DNA of 38,104 bases from an uncultured Eubacteriales bacterium. GTDB lineage: Bacteria > Bacillota > Clostridia > Oscillospirales > Oscillospiraceae. A program made the position numbers and the translations under genes. The notes below the pieces were generated by a model. The model was given only the letters and a program-made list of their open reading frames with translations. It had not been told where the DNA came from and made no database searches. Below, in pieces: positions 21,764 through 31,170 of this stretch. The stretch is from the NCBI GenBank assembly GCA_900550585.1, contig URST01000012.1:1-38104 (forward strand), written 5' to 3'. The stretch's first letter is position 1, and every line of letters begins with the position of its first letter.

Positions 21764-23854
21764 GTGAAATTTCAGAAATGGCACATTGCCGACCCGCATC
21801 CCGAGGCGGCGGCCCGTCTGACGGCGGCGGGCTACCCCTGTCTCGTGTCGGCGGTGCTGGCCTCCCGGGGCATCGGGACCGCGGAGGAGGCCGCCGCCTT
21901 TCTGGAGCATGAGCAGCGCCTGACGTACAGCCCGTTCCTCATGGCCGACATGGACAAGGCCGTGGCGCGGGTGCAGCAGGCACTGGCCGATCACGAGAAG
22001 ATCGCCGTGTTCGGCGACTACGATGTGGACGGCATCACCGCCACCTGCATCCTGGTGGACTACCTGCAGGGCCGTGGCGCCGACGTGCTGCACTACATCC
22101 CCCGCCGCATCGAGGACGGCTACGGCCTGAGCTGCGACGCCATTGAGGGCCTGTACCGGAAGGGCGCCCGGCTGCTGATCACCGTGGACTGCGGCATCAC
22201 CGGCGTGGAGGAGGTGGACTTCGCCAACTCCCTGGGCATGGATGTGGTCATCACCGACCACCACGAGTGCAAGGAGACGCTGCCCCGCGCCGCGGCGGTG
22301 GTGGACCCCCACCGGCCCGACTGCCCTTATCCCTTCAAGCATCTGGCGGGCTGCGGCGTGGCGCTGAAGCTGGCGCTGGCGCTGGGCGGCCCGGACAGGG
22401 AGGAGGCCCTGTTCTCCCGCTACTGCACGCTGGCCGCCATCGGCACCGTGGCCGATGTGATGCAGATGTCCGGCGAGAACCGCACCATCGTGTCCCGTGG
22501 TCTTGCCGCCATCGAGCACTCCGATTTTATCGGGCTTCACGCCCTTTTGAAGGAGGCCGGCCTTGCCGGCCGCGAGATCACCTCCGTCCAGATCGGTTTC
22601 GTGCTGGCGCCCCGCATCAACGCGGCGGGCCGCATGGGCGCCGCCGACAAGGCGGCGGAGCTGCTGCTGTGCACCGACCCGGCGGAGGCCGAGCGCATGG
22701 CCCGTGACCTGTGCGCCCTGAACCGGGAGCGGCAGAACGTGGAGCAGACCATCTACTCCCAGGCGGAGGAGATGATCGCCCGTCTGCCCGACCGGGACCG
22801 CAGTGCGCTGGTGCTGGAGAGCAGCCGCTGGCATCAGGGCGTGGTGGGCATCGTGGCCAGCCGCCTTTCCGAGAAATACTCCCGTCCCAGCTTTATGATC
22901 CACCTCAACGGCGCCACCGGCAAAGGCTCCTGCCGCAGCTGGGGCGGCTTCAACCTGTTTGCCGCGCTGGAAAGCTGCAAGGACCTGCTGCTGGGCTTCG
23001 GCGGCCACGAGCTGGCTGCGGGCTTTACCATCGAGGAGGGGAACATCCCCGCCTTCCGTGAACGGATGAACGACTACGCCCGCAGCTTCCGGGGCGGCGA
23101 GGCCCCGGTATCGGTGCTGGACGTGGACGTGGCCATCACCCACCCCTCCGCCGTGACGCTGGAGGAGCTGGAGGCTCTGTCCGCGCTGGAGCCCTACGGC
23201 AGCGGCAACGCCCGCCCGGTGTTCTGCCTGCTGGGCGCCACGCTGCTGCGCACCCAGAACGTGGGCCAGAACCGTCACCTGAAGCTGCGCCTCGGCAAGG
23301 GCAGCGCCCAGTTCGACGGCATTTTCTTCTCCACCGTGGCCGAGGACTGCGGCTGCAGGGCCGGCGACCGTGTGGACGCCGCCTTCTATCTGCAGATCAA
23401 CGAGTTCCGGGGCAGCCGGACGGTGCAGCTCCAGATGGTGGACCTGCGCCCGTCCCTGTGGGCCAGCGGCCGGGAGCAGGAGGCGCTGGCGCTGGCGGAG
23501 CGCTGCACCGCCCATCAGCCCATATCCGCCCGGGACGCCCGGCGGCTGCTGCCCACGCGGGACCAGTTCGCCGCCGCCTGGCGGTTTCTGGAACGCACCG
23601 TCCCGGAGGGCGGCCTCACCACCGGCTACCTGCCGCTACTGCGCACGCTGGCAGCGGAACTGGGCAAGGCGGAGCCGTTCCCCCGCGCGGCCCTGTGCCT
23701 GGCGGTATTCGCCGAACGGGGACTCCTGACGCTGGAACGGCAGGAGGATGACGTGACCCTCCGCCTGCACCGGGGGCAGAAGGTAGTGCTGGGGCAGTCG
23801 CCCCACCTGCTGTGGCTCCATGAGAACATTGGGAAAGGGGGCGTTGGACAATGA
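21764..23854 (+). CDS. recJ: Single-stranded-DNA-specific exonuclease RecJ
   Basis: A 696-residue DHH-family 5'-3' exonuclease. Motif I is FGDYDVDGITATCIL (about 84-98), motif II TVDCGITG, motif III the DHH box VITDHHECKETLP, and motif IV GCGVALKLALAL. The DHHA1 domain carries GFGGHELAAGFTI, and an OB-like nucleic-acid-binding region follows (RTQNVGQNRHLKLRLGKG). The last 130 residues form an extra C-terminal domain as in Firmicute RecJ. It digests single-stranded DNA in RecF-pathway repair and mismatch repair. The start is GTG 21764 with GGAGGTGA upstream. The stop overlaps the relA start (ATGA), so the two are translationally coupled; this neighbour is common in Clostridia and Bacilli. Confidence 0.96.
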   Translation: MKFQKWHIADPHPEAAARLTAAGYPCLVSAVLASRGIGTAEEAAAFLEHEQRLTYSPFLMADMDKAVARVQQALADHEKIAVFGDYDVDGITATCILVDYLQGRGADVLHYIPRRIEDGYGLSCDAIEGLYRKGARLLITVDCGITGVEEVDFANSLGMDVVITDHHECKETLPRAAAVVDPHRPDCPYPFKHLAGCGVALKLALALGGPDREEALFSRYCTLAAIGTVADVMQMSGENRTIVSRGLAAIEHSDFIGLHALLKEAGLAGREITSVQIGFVLAPRINAAGRMGAADKAAELLLCTDPAEAERMARDLCALNRERQNVEQTIYSQAEEMIARLPDRDRSALVLESSRWHQGVVGIVASRLSEKYSRPSFMIHLNGATGKGSCRSWGGFNLFAALESCKDLLLGFGGHELAAGFTIEEGNIPAFRERMNDYARSFRGGEAPVSVLDVDVAITHPSAVTLEELEALSALEPYGSGNARPVFCLLGATLLRTQNVGQNRHLKLRLGKGSAQFDGIFFSTVAEDCGCRAGDRVDAAFYLQINEFRGSRTVQLQMVDLRPSLWASGREQEALALAERCTAHQPISARDARRLLPTRDQFAAAWRFLERTVPEGGLTTGYLPLLRTLAAELGKAEPFPRAALCLAVFAERGLLTLERQEDDVTLRLHRGQKVVLGQSPHLLWLHENIGKGGVGQ

Positions 23855-26055
23855 CGCCGCAGGAAATGTACGACCATCTCGTCGAAACTGTCAGAGCCTA
23901 TAACCCGTCGGCGGGCTTTGACCAGATCCACGCCGCCTACGAATTTGCCGCCGCCCACCATGCCGGCCAGAACCGGAAGGACGGCTCGCCCTTCATCACC
24001 CACCCGCTGGCCGTGGCCCAGATCGTGGCGGAGGAGCTGCATCTGGACACGGAATCCATCGTGGCGGCCCTGCTCCACGACACCATCGAGGACACCTCCG
24101 CCACCCATGAGGAGATCAGCAAGCTGTTCTCCCCCACGGTGGCCGACCTGGTGGAGGGCGTCAGCAAGCTGACCCGCGTCCATTACACCTCCAAAGAGGA
24201 GGAGCAGATGGAGAACCTCCGCAAGATGCTGATGGCCATGGCCAAGGACATCCGGGTCATCCTCATCAAGATCTCCGACCGTCTCCACAACATGCGCACC
24301 ATGGAGTACCAGACGCCGGAGAAGCAGAAGCAGAAATCCTTCGAGACCATGGAGATCTACGCCCCCATCGCCCACCGTCTGGGCATGCAGAAGATGAAGT
24401 GGGAGCTGGAGGATCTCTCCCTGAAATATCTGGACCCCGTGGGCTACCGGGAGATCACCGAGGCGCTGGACGAGAAGGCGGCGGAGTACGACGGCTTCAT
24501 GTCCTCCATCCACGACCAGATCACCACCCGCCTGCGGGAGGCCGGCATCGACGCCGCAGTGCAGGCCCGCATGAAGCACCCCTACTCCATCTACCGCAAG
24601 ATGTACACCCAGAACAAGTCGCTGGACGACGTGTTCGACCTGTTCGCCTTCCGGGTCATCGTGGACACGGTGGCGGACTGCTACAACGTTCTGGGCCTGA
24701 TCCACGACCTGTACAAGCCCATTCTGGGCCGCTTCAAGGACTATATCGGCACCCCCAAGCCCAACATGTACCAGAGCCTGCACACCACGGTGGTGGGCGA
24801 GAGCGGCATCCCCTTCGAGGTGCAGATCCGCACCAAGGAGATGCACGAGATCGCCGAGTACGGCGTGGCCGCCCACTGGAAGTACAAGCAGAACGGTCAG
24901 GGCGCCGGCGACGAGCGCAGCTACGAGTGGGTGCGCCGCCTGCTGGAGAATCAGGAGGACGCCGACGCCGAGGACTTCATCCACTCCCTGAAGGTGGACA
25001 TGTTCGCCGACGAGGTGTTCGTGTTCACCCCCAACGGCGATGTGATCAACCTGCCCGCCGGCGCCACGCCCATTGACTTTGCCTATACCATCCACTCCGC
25101 CGTGGGCAACCACATGACCGGCGCCAAGGTCAACGGCCGCATCGTCCAGTTCGACTACCACCTGCGCAACGGCGACGTGGTGGAGGTCATGACCAGCAAA
25201 TCCGCCCACGGTCCCAGCCGCGACTGGGTGAAGATCGCCCGCTCCAGCAACGCCCGCAGCAAGATCCGCCAGTGGTTCAAGCGGGAGAAGCGTGACGAGA
25301 ACATCGTCAACGGCCGCCAGAGCTTTGAGGCGGAGCTGAAGCGCACCGGCGTGACGCTGAAGGAGCTGACCAGCGAGGACAACCTCCCCAGCGTCCTGAA
25401 AAAGCTGTGCTACAACAGTCTGGACGATATGTACGCCGCCATCGGCTACGGCGGCGTGTCCGCCCTGAAGGTCATGGGCCGCCTGCGGGAGGATATCCAG
25501 CGCATCCTCCACCAGCACCAGACCGAGCGTCAGGCGGAGGTGCCGCTGGCGGACCAGCCTCAGCAGACCCGTCCCGCCGTGCCCCAGCGCCCCAGAGGGG
25601 AGCAGGGCATCGTGGTAGAGGGGCTCACCAACTGTCTGGTGAAGTTCTCCAAGTGCTGCACCCCCGTGCCCGGCGATGAGATCGTGGGCTTCATCACCCG
25701 CGGCTACGGCATCTCCGTCCACCGGGCGGACTGTCCCAACGCCGACCCCGCCCGCCGCAAGCCCGAGGAGGCGGGCCGCTGGATCAAGGTCTCCTGGGGC
25801 GCCAACACACGGGAGAGCTACCGCACCACGCTGGAGGTGGTGGCCAAGGACCGCCTGAACCTGATCGTGGACATCTCCACGGTGCTCTCCAGCACCAAGA
25901 CCCACGTTTCCTCCCTGAACGCCCGCAGCACGCCGGACGGCTTCGCCCTCATCACACTGGATACCGACGTGGCCGACAGCCAGCAGCTGCAGACGGTCAT
26001 GCGGAGGATCGAGCAGATCTCCGGCGTCATGCGTGTTACCCGCCCCGCCGGCTGA
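23851..26055 (+). CDS. relA: Bifunctional (p)ppGpp synthetase/hydrolase RelA/SpoT (Rel)
   Basis: A 734-residue long RSH protein. The HD hydrolase domain has HHAGQNRKDGSPFITHP (36-52), LLHDTIEDT (74-82) and KISDRLHNMRT (140-150). The synthetase domain carries RFKDYIGTPKPNMYQSLHT (294-312). RxKD, rather than ExDD, in this loop marks the bifunctional Rel class. TGS (about 390-450, VFVFTPNGDVINLPAGATPIDFAY), helical, zinc-finger (KCCTPVPGDEIVGFITRGYGISVHR) and ACT domains follow. It makes and degrades (p)ppGpp in the stringent response and senses uncharged tRNA on the ribosome. All hydrolase metal ligands appear intact. It is followed by dtd after 38 nt, the conserved Gram-positive order. Confidence 0.97.
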   Translation: MTPQEMYDHLVETVRAYNPSAGFDQIHAAYEFAAAHHAGQNRKDGSPFITHPLAVAQIVAEELHLDTESIVAALLHDTIEDTSATHEEISKLFSPTVADLVEGVSKLTRVHYTSKEEEQMENLRKMLMAMAKDIRVILIKISDRLHNMRTMEYQTPEKQKQKSFETMEIYAPIAHRLGMQKMKWELEDLSLKYLDPVGYREITEALDEKAAEYDGFMSSIHDQITTRLREAGIDAAVQARMKHPYSIYRKMYTQNKSLDDVFDLFAFRVIVDTVADCYNVLGLIHDLYKPILGRFKDYIGTPKPNMYQSLHTTVVGESGIPFEVQIRTKEMHEIAEYGVAAHWKYKQNGQGAGDERSYEWVRRLLENQEDADAEDFIHSLKVDMFADEVFVFTPNGDVINLPAGATPIDFAYTIHSAVGNHMTGAKVNGRIVQFDYHLRNGDVVEVMTSKSAHGPSRDWVKIARSSNARSKIRQWFKREKRDENIVNGRQSFEAELKRTGVTLKELTSEDNLPSVLKKLCYNSLDDMYAAIGYGGVSALKVMGRLREDIQRILHQHQTERQAEVPLADQPQQTRPAVPQRPRGEQGIVVEGLTNCLVKFSKCCTPVPGDEIVGFITRGYGISVHRADCPNADPARRKPEEAGRWIKVSWGANTRESYRTTLEVVAKDRLNLIVDISTVLSSTKTHVSSLNARSTPDGFALITLDTDVADSQQLQTVMRRIEQISGVMRVTRPAG

Positions 26056-26093
26056 ATCCCGCCCCACGAAACAAAGAAAAGGAGCCATACGCC

Positions 26094-26540
26094 ATGAGAG
26101 CAGTATTGACCCGCGTGAAGCACGCATCCGTCACCATCGACGGCAAGGTACGCGCCCGGATCGGGGAGGGTTTCCTCATCCTGCTGGGCGTGACCCACGA
26201 GGACACCGAGGCACAGGCCGTCAAGCTGGCGGACAAGCTGACGGGCCTGCGCATTTTCGAGGACGAGAACGACAAGATGAACCGCAGTCTGGAGGACGTG
26301 AAGGGCCAGCTGCTCATCGTCTCCCAGTTCACGCTGTACGGCAACTGCAAAAAGGGCCGCCGTCCCGAGTTCCTGGCCGCCGCCCGTCCGGAGGTGGCCA
26401 TCCCCCTGTACGAAAAGTTCGTCCAGCTCTGCCGGGAAAAGGGCTTCCACACCGAGACCGGCGAGTTCGGCGCCTACATGCAGGTGGAGAGCCTTAACGA
26501 CGGCCCGGTGACGCTGGTGGTGGACACCGACCAGCTGTAA
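26094..26540 (+). CDS. dtd: D-aminoacyl-tRNA deacylase
   Basis: A 148-residue DTD1-type enzyme of standard length. MRAVLTRVKHASVTIDG is the family start, LLIVSQFTLYGNCKKGRRPEF has the catalytic SQFTL motif, and NDGPVTLVVDT contains the NxGPVT motif whose cis Gly-Pro rejects L-amino acids. It hydrolyses D-aminoacyl-tRNA (and Gly-tRNA-Ala) in the cytoplasm. AAAAGGAG lies upstream, and it is part of the recJ-relA-dtd-MBL-hemZ operon. Confidence 0.97.
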   Translation: MRAVLTRVKHASVTIDGKVRARIGEGFLILLGVTHEDTEAQAVKLADKLTGLRIFEDENDKMNRSLEDVKGQLLIVSQFTLYGNCKKGRRPEFLAAARPEVAIPLYEKFVQLCREKGFHTETGEFGAYMQVESLNDGPVTLVVDTDQL

Positions 26541-26554
26541 GAAAGGAGCGCGCC

Positions 26555-27178
26555 ATGCACATCACATCCCTTCAGGTGGGACCCATCATGACCAACTGCT
26601 ACCTGCTGTGCGACGAAACGGCAAAGGTCTGCGCGCTCATCGACCCCGGCGACGACGCGCCGCAGGTGGAGCGCATGGTGGCCCAGAGCGGCTGTACCCT
26701 GCAATATATCCTGCTGACCCACGGCCACTTTGACCACACCTCCGCCGTCCGCCCCCTGCTGGAGAAGTACCCGGACGTGCCGGTATATATCCACGAAAAG
26801 GACGCCGTGGACACGGAGCGCGGCGAGCTGCTGTTCCGCAAGGTGGGGCCGGAGAACCAGCGCTATTATAAGGAGGGCGACACCCTGCCGCTGGGTGGGC
26901 TGACCCTCCGCGTGCTGGAAACGCCGGGCCACTCCGAGGGCTCCGTCTGCCTGCTGGTGGAGGGGCAGGGCGTGCTGTTCGCCGGCGACACCCTGTTCCG
27001 CTGCTCCTGCGGCCGGTGCGACTTCCCTGGCGGCGACTATCGCAAGATGCTGACCTCCCTGGGCCGTCTGGCGGCGCTGGAGGGCAACCTGCGTGTGCTG
27101 CCCGGTCACGACCGGGAGACGACGCTGGACTACGAACGCCGCGTCAACCCCTACATGCGGCAAGGGGCGAAGCAATGA
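26555..27178 (+). CDS. MBL-fold metallo-hydrolase (glyoxalase II-like)
   Basis: A 207-residue single-domain metallo-beta-lactamase-fold protein. The metal motif THGHFDHT (HxHxDH) is at about 51-58, TPGHSEGS supplies another His, GDTLF the bridging Asp, and PGHDRETTLDYER the last His. The segment CSCGRCDFPGGD fits the short glyoxalase II-like (YqgX) group. The substrate is uncertain; homologues show weak thioesterase or hydroxyacylglutathione hydrolase activity. AGAAAGGAG precedes the ATG, and its stop overlaps the hemZ start (ATGA). Confidence 0.93.
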   Translation: MHITSLQVGPIMTNCYLLCDETAKVCALIDPGDDAPQVERMVAQSGCTLQYILLTHGHFDHTSAVRPLLEKYPDVPVYIHEKDAVDTERGELLFRKVGPENQRYYKEGDTLPLGGLTLRVLETPGHSEGSVCLLVEGQGVLFAGDTLFRCSCGRCDFPGGDYRKMLTSLGRLAALEGNLRVLPGHDRETTLDYERRVNPYMRQGAKQ

Positions 27179-28656
27179 AGCTGCAATTCCGCGGCCACGA
27201 CGACCGCTACGCCATCGAGCAGAGCCTGCTGGCCTTCTTCCCGGAGGAGCGCCCCGTTTACGAGGTCCCCGCCCCCGGCGAGGATGACTGCGCCCTTGTC
27301 TCCCTGACGGAGGGGAAGCGCTATGCCACCGGCGTCACCACCATCCATTATCACGGCAAAACGGCGCGGGGCGTCTCCCGCGCTGTTCTTACGGGCGCCC
27401 CTGACGAGTACGAGCGGGAGCGTCTGCGTCAGCGCGCCCTGAAGCTGTCCTTCTTCAAGGCGGCCCGGGACATTACCGGCGTCACTCCCAGCTGGGGCGC
27501 CCTCACCGGCATCCGCCCCGGCAAGCTGGCCCGCGCCATGCTGGAGCAGGGCAAAACAGCGCGGGAGACGGACCGCGTCCTCCGGGACACCTACTTTGTC
27601 TCGCCGGAGCGCCGCCGTCTGGCCATCGAGACGGCGCAGGCGGGCCTGAAGGCCAAGAGCGGCTTACAGCCCAACGAGATCTCCCTCTATGTGGGCATCC
27701 CATTCTGCCCCACCCGCTGCGCCTACTGCAGCTTCGTCTCCGCGTCGGTGGAGAAGTCCTTCGGCCTGATGGAGCCGTATCTGGCGGCGCTGGAGCAGGA
27801 GATCACCGAGGCCGCCCGTATGGTGTCGGAGACGGGTCTGCGGGTCAGGTCTTTCTATATGGGCGGCGGCACGCCCACCACCCTGTCGGCCCGGCAGATG
27901 GACCACCTGCTGACCCACCTGAACAGCAGCTTTGACCTCAGCGGCTGCGCCGAGTACTGCATCGAGGCGGGCCGCCCCGACACCATCACCCGGGAGAAGC
28001 TGCAGGTGCTGCTGGACCACGGCGCGGACCGCATCAGCGTCAACCCCCAGTCCATGGAGGACGCGGTGCTGCGGGCCATCGGCCGCCGCCACACGGCAAA
28101 GGACATCGAGGAGACCATGGCGCTGGCGGTGTCCATGGGTTTTCCCCATGTGAACATGGACCTCATCGCCGGCCTGCCCGCCGACACGCCGGAGGGCTTC
28201 CGCCGCACGCTGGACAAGTGCCTGACCTTCGGCGCGGACAACATCACCGTCCACACCCTCAGTCTGAAGAAGGGCAGCCGCATCCTGCTGGAGGGCCTGC
28301 CCATCCCGTCGGCGCAGGACGTGTCCGCCATGCTGGACTATGCCAACGACGCCCTGCGCACCGCCGGATTCACCCCCTACTACCTCTACCGCCAGAAGTA
28401 TATGTCCGGCAGCTTTGAGAACGTGGGCTGGTGCATATCCGGCGCGGAGGGACTGTATAATATCTACATCATGGAGGAGCTGCACAGCATCCTGTCCCTG
28501 GGCGCCGGCGGCTCCACGAAGATGGTGGACCCGGTGCGCGACCGTATCGAGCGGGTGTTTCATCCCAAGTTCCCCACGGAGTACATCGCCCGTCCCGAGA
28601 AGCTCCGGCAGGATCTGGAGACGTTCCGCCGCTTCCATGAGAATATGCTGAAGTAA
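27175..28656 (+). CDS. hemZ: HemZ-type radical SAM protein (coproporphyrinogen III dehydrogenase family)
   Basis: A 493-residue radical SAM enzyme. An N-terminal 160-residue region specific to HemZ (LTGIRPGKLARAMLEQG) precedes the core. The core holds CPTRCAYCSF (C178, C182, C185), the GGGTPT SAM-binding loop, RISVNPQSMEDAVLRAIGRRHT and NMDLIAGLPADTPEGF, all shared with HemN/HemZ. In B. subtilis HemZ was assigned to anaerobic coproporphyrinogen oxidation, but many clostridial members occur without haem pathways, so the in vivo substrate is open. No other haem gene is here. The start overlaps the MBL gene; a longer frame to 27016 lies within that gene and is rejected. Confidence 0.9.
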   Translation: MKLQFRGHDDRYAIEQSLLAFFPEERPVYEVPAPGEDDCALVSLTEGKRYATGVTTIHYHGKTARGVSRAVLTGAPDEYERERLRQRALKLSFFKAARDITGVTPSWGALTGIRPGKLARAMLEQGKTARETDRVLRDTYFVSPERRRLAIETAQAGLKAKSGLQPNEISLYVGIPFCPTRCAYCSFVSASVEKSFGLMEPYLAALEQEITEAARMVSETGLRVRSFYMGGGTPTTLSARQMDHLLTHLNSSFDLSGCAEYCIEAGRPDTITREKLQVLLDHGADRISVNPQSMEDAVLRAIGRRHTAKDIEETMALAVSMGFPHVNMDLIAGLPADTPEGFRRTLDKCLTFGADNITVHTLSLKKGSRILLEGLPIPSAQDVSAMLDYANDALRTAGFTPYYLYRQKYMSGSFENVGWCISGAEGLYNIYIMEELHSILSLGAGGSTKMVDPVRDRIERVFHPKFPTEYIARPEKLRQDLETFRRFHENMLK

Positions 28657-28670
28657 ACGGGAGGTGCGGC

Positions 28671-30257
28671 ATGGCCCAGCGTCGCCACAATTTCATCAGC
28701 GGCGCTGCCGTGCTGGCCTTTGCCGTGGCGGTGACCAAGGTGCTGGGCGCCCTCTACAAGATCCCGCTGGGCAACCTGCTGGACAAGGAGGGCATGGCCC
28801 ACTTCTACGCCGCCTATAACATTTACAGCCTGCTGCTGGTGCTGTCCACAGCAGGGCTGCCGCTGGCCCTGTCCCGCATGGTGTCCCGGGCGGCGGCCCA
28901 GGGCCGCCTCAACGCCCAGCGCCGCATTTTCCGGACGGCGCTGGCGCTGCTGGCTGCCATCGGCCTTGTGTGCAGCGCCGTCATGTGCCTGTACCCCCAG
29001 TGGCTCAGCGGCCTGCTCCACGACTCGCTGGCCGCCCCGGCCATCCGGGCGCTGGGGCCGGCGGTGCTGTTCGTCTGCCTGACCTCCGCCGTCCGGGGCT
29101 ATACCCAGGGACTGGGGGACATGACCCCCACCGCCGTCAGCCAGATGACGGAGTCCGCCGGCAAGCTGGTCATCGGCCTCGGCCTGTGCCTTGTGCTGCT
29201 GCACCGGGGCGCGGACTCGTCCCTGTGCGCCGCCGGGGCCATCGCCGGCGTCACCGCCGGCTCCCTGCTGTCGCTGGCGGTGCTGGCCGTGTACCTGCTG
29301 CACCGCCGCCGGCCCATCATCGCCTCGGATACGCCGCCCGCCCGGTCCGCCGTTCTCCGCCAGCTACTGACCGCCGGCATCCCCATCACACTGGGCGCGG
29401 CGGGCATGAGCCTCATCACCCTGCTGGACCAGGGGCTGGTGATGTCCACGCTCCAGAACACACTGGGGTATACGGAGTCCGCCGCCACCGCGCTGTACGG
29501 CGAGTACACCTTCGGCATGACGCTGTTCGCCCTGCCGCCGTCGTTTATCTATCCCGTCACCGTCAGCCTGGTGCCGGACATCGCCGCCGCATTGGCGCGG
29601 GGCGACCGCGCCGCCGCGGGACGCAGCACAGCCGCCGCCCTGAAGCTCACCACCCTCATCGCCCTGCCCGCCGGGGCGGGACTGTCGGTGCTGGCCGGTC
29701 CGATCCTGCGCCTGCTGTACCCGGCGGTGCCCGCCACCGCCGAGGCCGCCGCCTACCACCTGACCATCCTGGGCATTGCCTGCATCTTCGTGTGCCTGAT
29801 GGTGGCCACCAACGGCGTCCTGCAGGCCTACGGCAAGGAGTACATCCCCGTCGTCACCCTGCTGTGCGGCGGCGTCCTGAAGATCGTCACCAACTACCTG
29901 ATGGTGGGCGACCCCGCCACCAATGTCCGGGGCGCCCCGGTCAGCACCCTGTACTGTTACGCGCTGATCGTGGTGCTGAACCTCATCGCCATCGCCCGCT
30001 GCGTGCCGGAGCGGCCCTCCTACTTCCGTCTGTTCGGCAGACCGCTGCTGATCACGGCGGTGATGGCGCTGGCCGCCCGCTCGTCCTACGACCTGCTGGC
30101 GCGTGTGCTGCCGGCGCGCTGGGCCGTGCTGCCCGCCATCGCGGCGGCGGCGGTGGTCTACTGCGTGCTGGCGCTGGCGCTGGGCGCCGTGAAGCGCGCC
30201 GATGTGCTCGGCCTGCCCAAGGGTGAGAAAATCGCCCGTATCCTGCATTTACACTGA
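28671..30257 (+). CDS. SpoVB/YabM-like oligosaccharide flippase (MOP superfamily)
   Basis: A 528-residue polytopic protein with about 14 predicted helices. The start FISGAAVLAFAVAVTKVLGALYKIPLGNLLDKEG and the LPLALSRMVSRAAAQG block are typical of the PST/MVF family, in the SpoVB/YabM group related to MurJ. These proteins flip lipid-linked cell wall or cortex precursors; SpoVB is needed for spore cortex. Position directly before mazG (yabN) matches B. subtilis yabM. Whether it acts in vegetative wall or spore cortex synthesis cannot be settled. GGGAGGTG precedes the ATG. Confidence 0.9.
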   Translation: MAQRRHNFISGAAVLAFAVAVTKVLGALYKIPLGNLLDKEGMAHFYAAYNIYSLLLVLSTAGLPLALSRMVSRAAAQGRLNAQRRIFRTALALLAAIGLVCSAVMCLYPQWLSGLLHDSLAAPAIRALGPAVLFVCLTSAVRGYTQGLGDMTPTAVSQMTESAGKLVIGLGLCLVLLHRGADSSLCAAGAIAGVTAGSLLSLAVLAVYLLHRRRPIIASDTPPARSAVLRQLLTAGIPITLGAAGMSLITLLDQGLVMSTLQNTLGYTESAATALYGEYTFGMTLFALPPSFIYPVTVSLVPDIAAALARGDRAAAGRSTAAALKLTTLIALPAGAGLSVLAGPILRLLYPAVPATAEAAAYHLTILGIACIFVCLMVATNGVLQAYGKEYIPVVTLLCGGVLKIVTNYLMVGDPATNVRGAPVSTLYCYALIVVLNLIAIARCVPERPSYFRLFGRPLLITAVMALAARSSYDLLARVLPARWAVLPAIAAAAVVYCVLALALGAVKRADVLGLPKGEKIARILHLH

Positions 30258-30305
30258 ACTTTTCAATGTACCAACGCGAAAACCTCTTGCAATGGGAGCG
30301 TAAGT

Positions 30306-31094
30306 ATGATAAATTTTGTTAGGAAACCGCGCTACGGCTACGAGGACCTGCTGGAGATCATCCGTCTCCTCCGTTCGGAGGATGGCTGTCCCTGGGATAA
30401 GGTGCAGACCCACCGGTCCATCCGCCGCGGCCTTCTGGAGGAGGCCTACGAGGCCGCCGAAGCCATCGACAACGACGACCCCGCCCTTCTGAAGGAGGAG
30501 CTGGGTGACGTGCTGATGCAGGTGGTGTTCCACGCGGATATCGAGTCCGACGCCGGCCGCTTCACCATGGACGACGTGTGCGACGGTGTGGTGAAGAAGC
30601 TGCTGTTCCGCCACCCCCATGTGTTCGGGGACGGGCACGAGGACTCGCCGGAGTCGGTGCTGGTCAGCTGGGACAAGCTGAAGCGCCAGGAAAAAGGCCA
30701 GAAGACCGTGGCCGACAGCATGGACAGTGTGGCCCGGAGCCTGCCGGGCCTTTGGCGCGCCGAAAAGCTCCAGAAGAAGGCGGCCTCCGCCGGCTTCGAG
30801 TGGCCGGACGTGCAGGGCGCGCTGGCCAAGCTGGAGGAGGAAGTGTCCGAACTGCGCCGCGCCGTGGAGGATGGCGGCAGCGTACCGGACGAGCTGGGCG
30901 ATGTGCTGTTCGCCGCCGTAAAGGTGGGCCGCTTCTGCGCCTGCGACCCGGAGGACGCGGTCAACGGCACCTGCGAAAAATTCATCCATCGCTTCCGCGC
31001 CGTGGAAGAGGGCGCGGCGGCCCAGGGGAGGGAAGTTTCCCAGCTCTCGCTGGAGGAGATGACCGCCCTGTGGAACGAGGCAAAACGTTCTTAA
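30306..31094 (+). CDS. mazG: Nucleoside triphosphate pyrophosphohydrolase MazG (YabN-like)
   Basis: A 262-residue MazG. The first MazG domain contains CPWDKVQTHRSIRRGLLEEAYEAAEAI and the metal-binding EELGDVLMQVVFHADI (ExxE and ExxD pattern). A second, less conserved domain has LEEEVSELRRAV and DELGDVLFAAV. B. subtilis YabN carries an extra N-terminal methylase domain that is absent here. It hydrolyses canonical and damaged NTPs. The ribosome site is weak (GGGAG); the ATG is placed by homology, since YEDLLEIIRLLRSEDGCPWDK is the normal start. Confidence 0.93.
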   Translation: MINFVRKPRYGYEDLLEIIRLLRSEDGCPWDKVQTHRSIRRGLLEEAYEAAEAIDNDDPALLKEELGDVLMQVVFHADIESDAGRFTMDDVCDGVVKKLLFRHPHVFGDGHEDSPESVLVSWDKLKRQEKGQKTVADSMDSVARSLPGLWRAEKLQKKAASAGFEWPDVQGALAKLEEEVSELRRAVEDGGSVPDELGDVLFAAVKVGRFCACDPEDAVNGTCEKFIHRFRAVEEGAAAQGREVSQLSLEEMTALWNEAKRS

Positions 31095-31117
31095 TGCGAT
31101 CTCGATCGTTTTGAGAT

Positions 31118-31139
31118 ACGCCGCCCGGTGGGACGGCGT
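31118..31139 (+). other. Hairpin in the hup leader
   Basis: ACGCCG and CGGCGT (6-bp stem), with an inner CCC/GGG and a bulge, lie between the mazG stop and hup. The bases after it (CAACAAATGAAAAAA) are A-rich, not T-rich, so it is not a plus-strand terminator. It could be a leader structure for hup. Confidence 0.3.
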
Positions 31140-31170
31140 CAACAAATGAAAAAATTTGGGAGGAACTATC

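Noticed and set aside
23626..26127. An 833-codon minus-strand frame opposite relA
   Set aside because: Shadow of relA and the recJ end; low-complexity His/Val/Gly text with no family motif.
31118..31139. Hairpin before hup as a terminator for mazG
   Set aside because: The downstream bases are A-rich, not T-rich, and the stem has a bulge.
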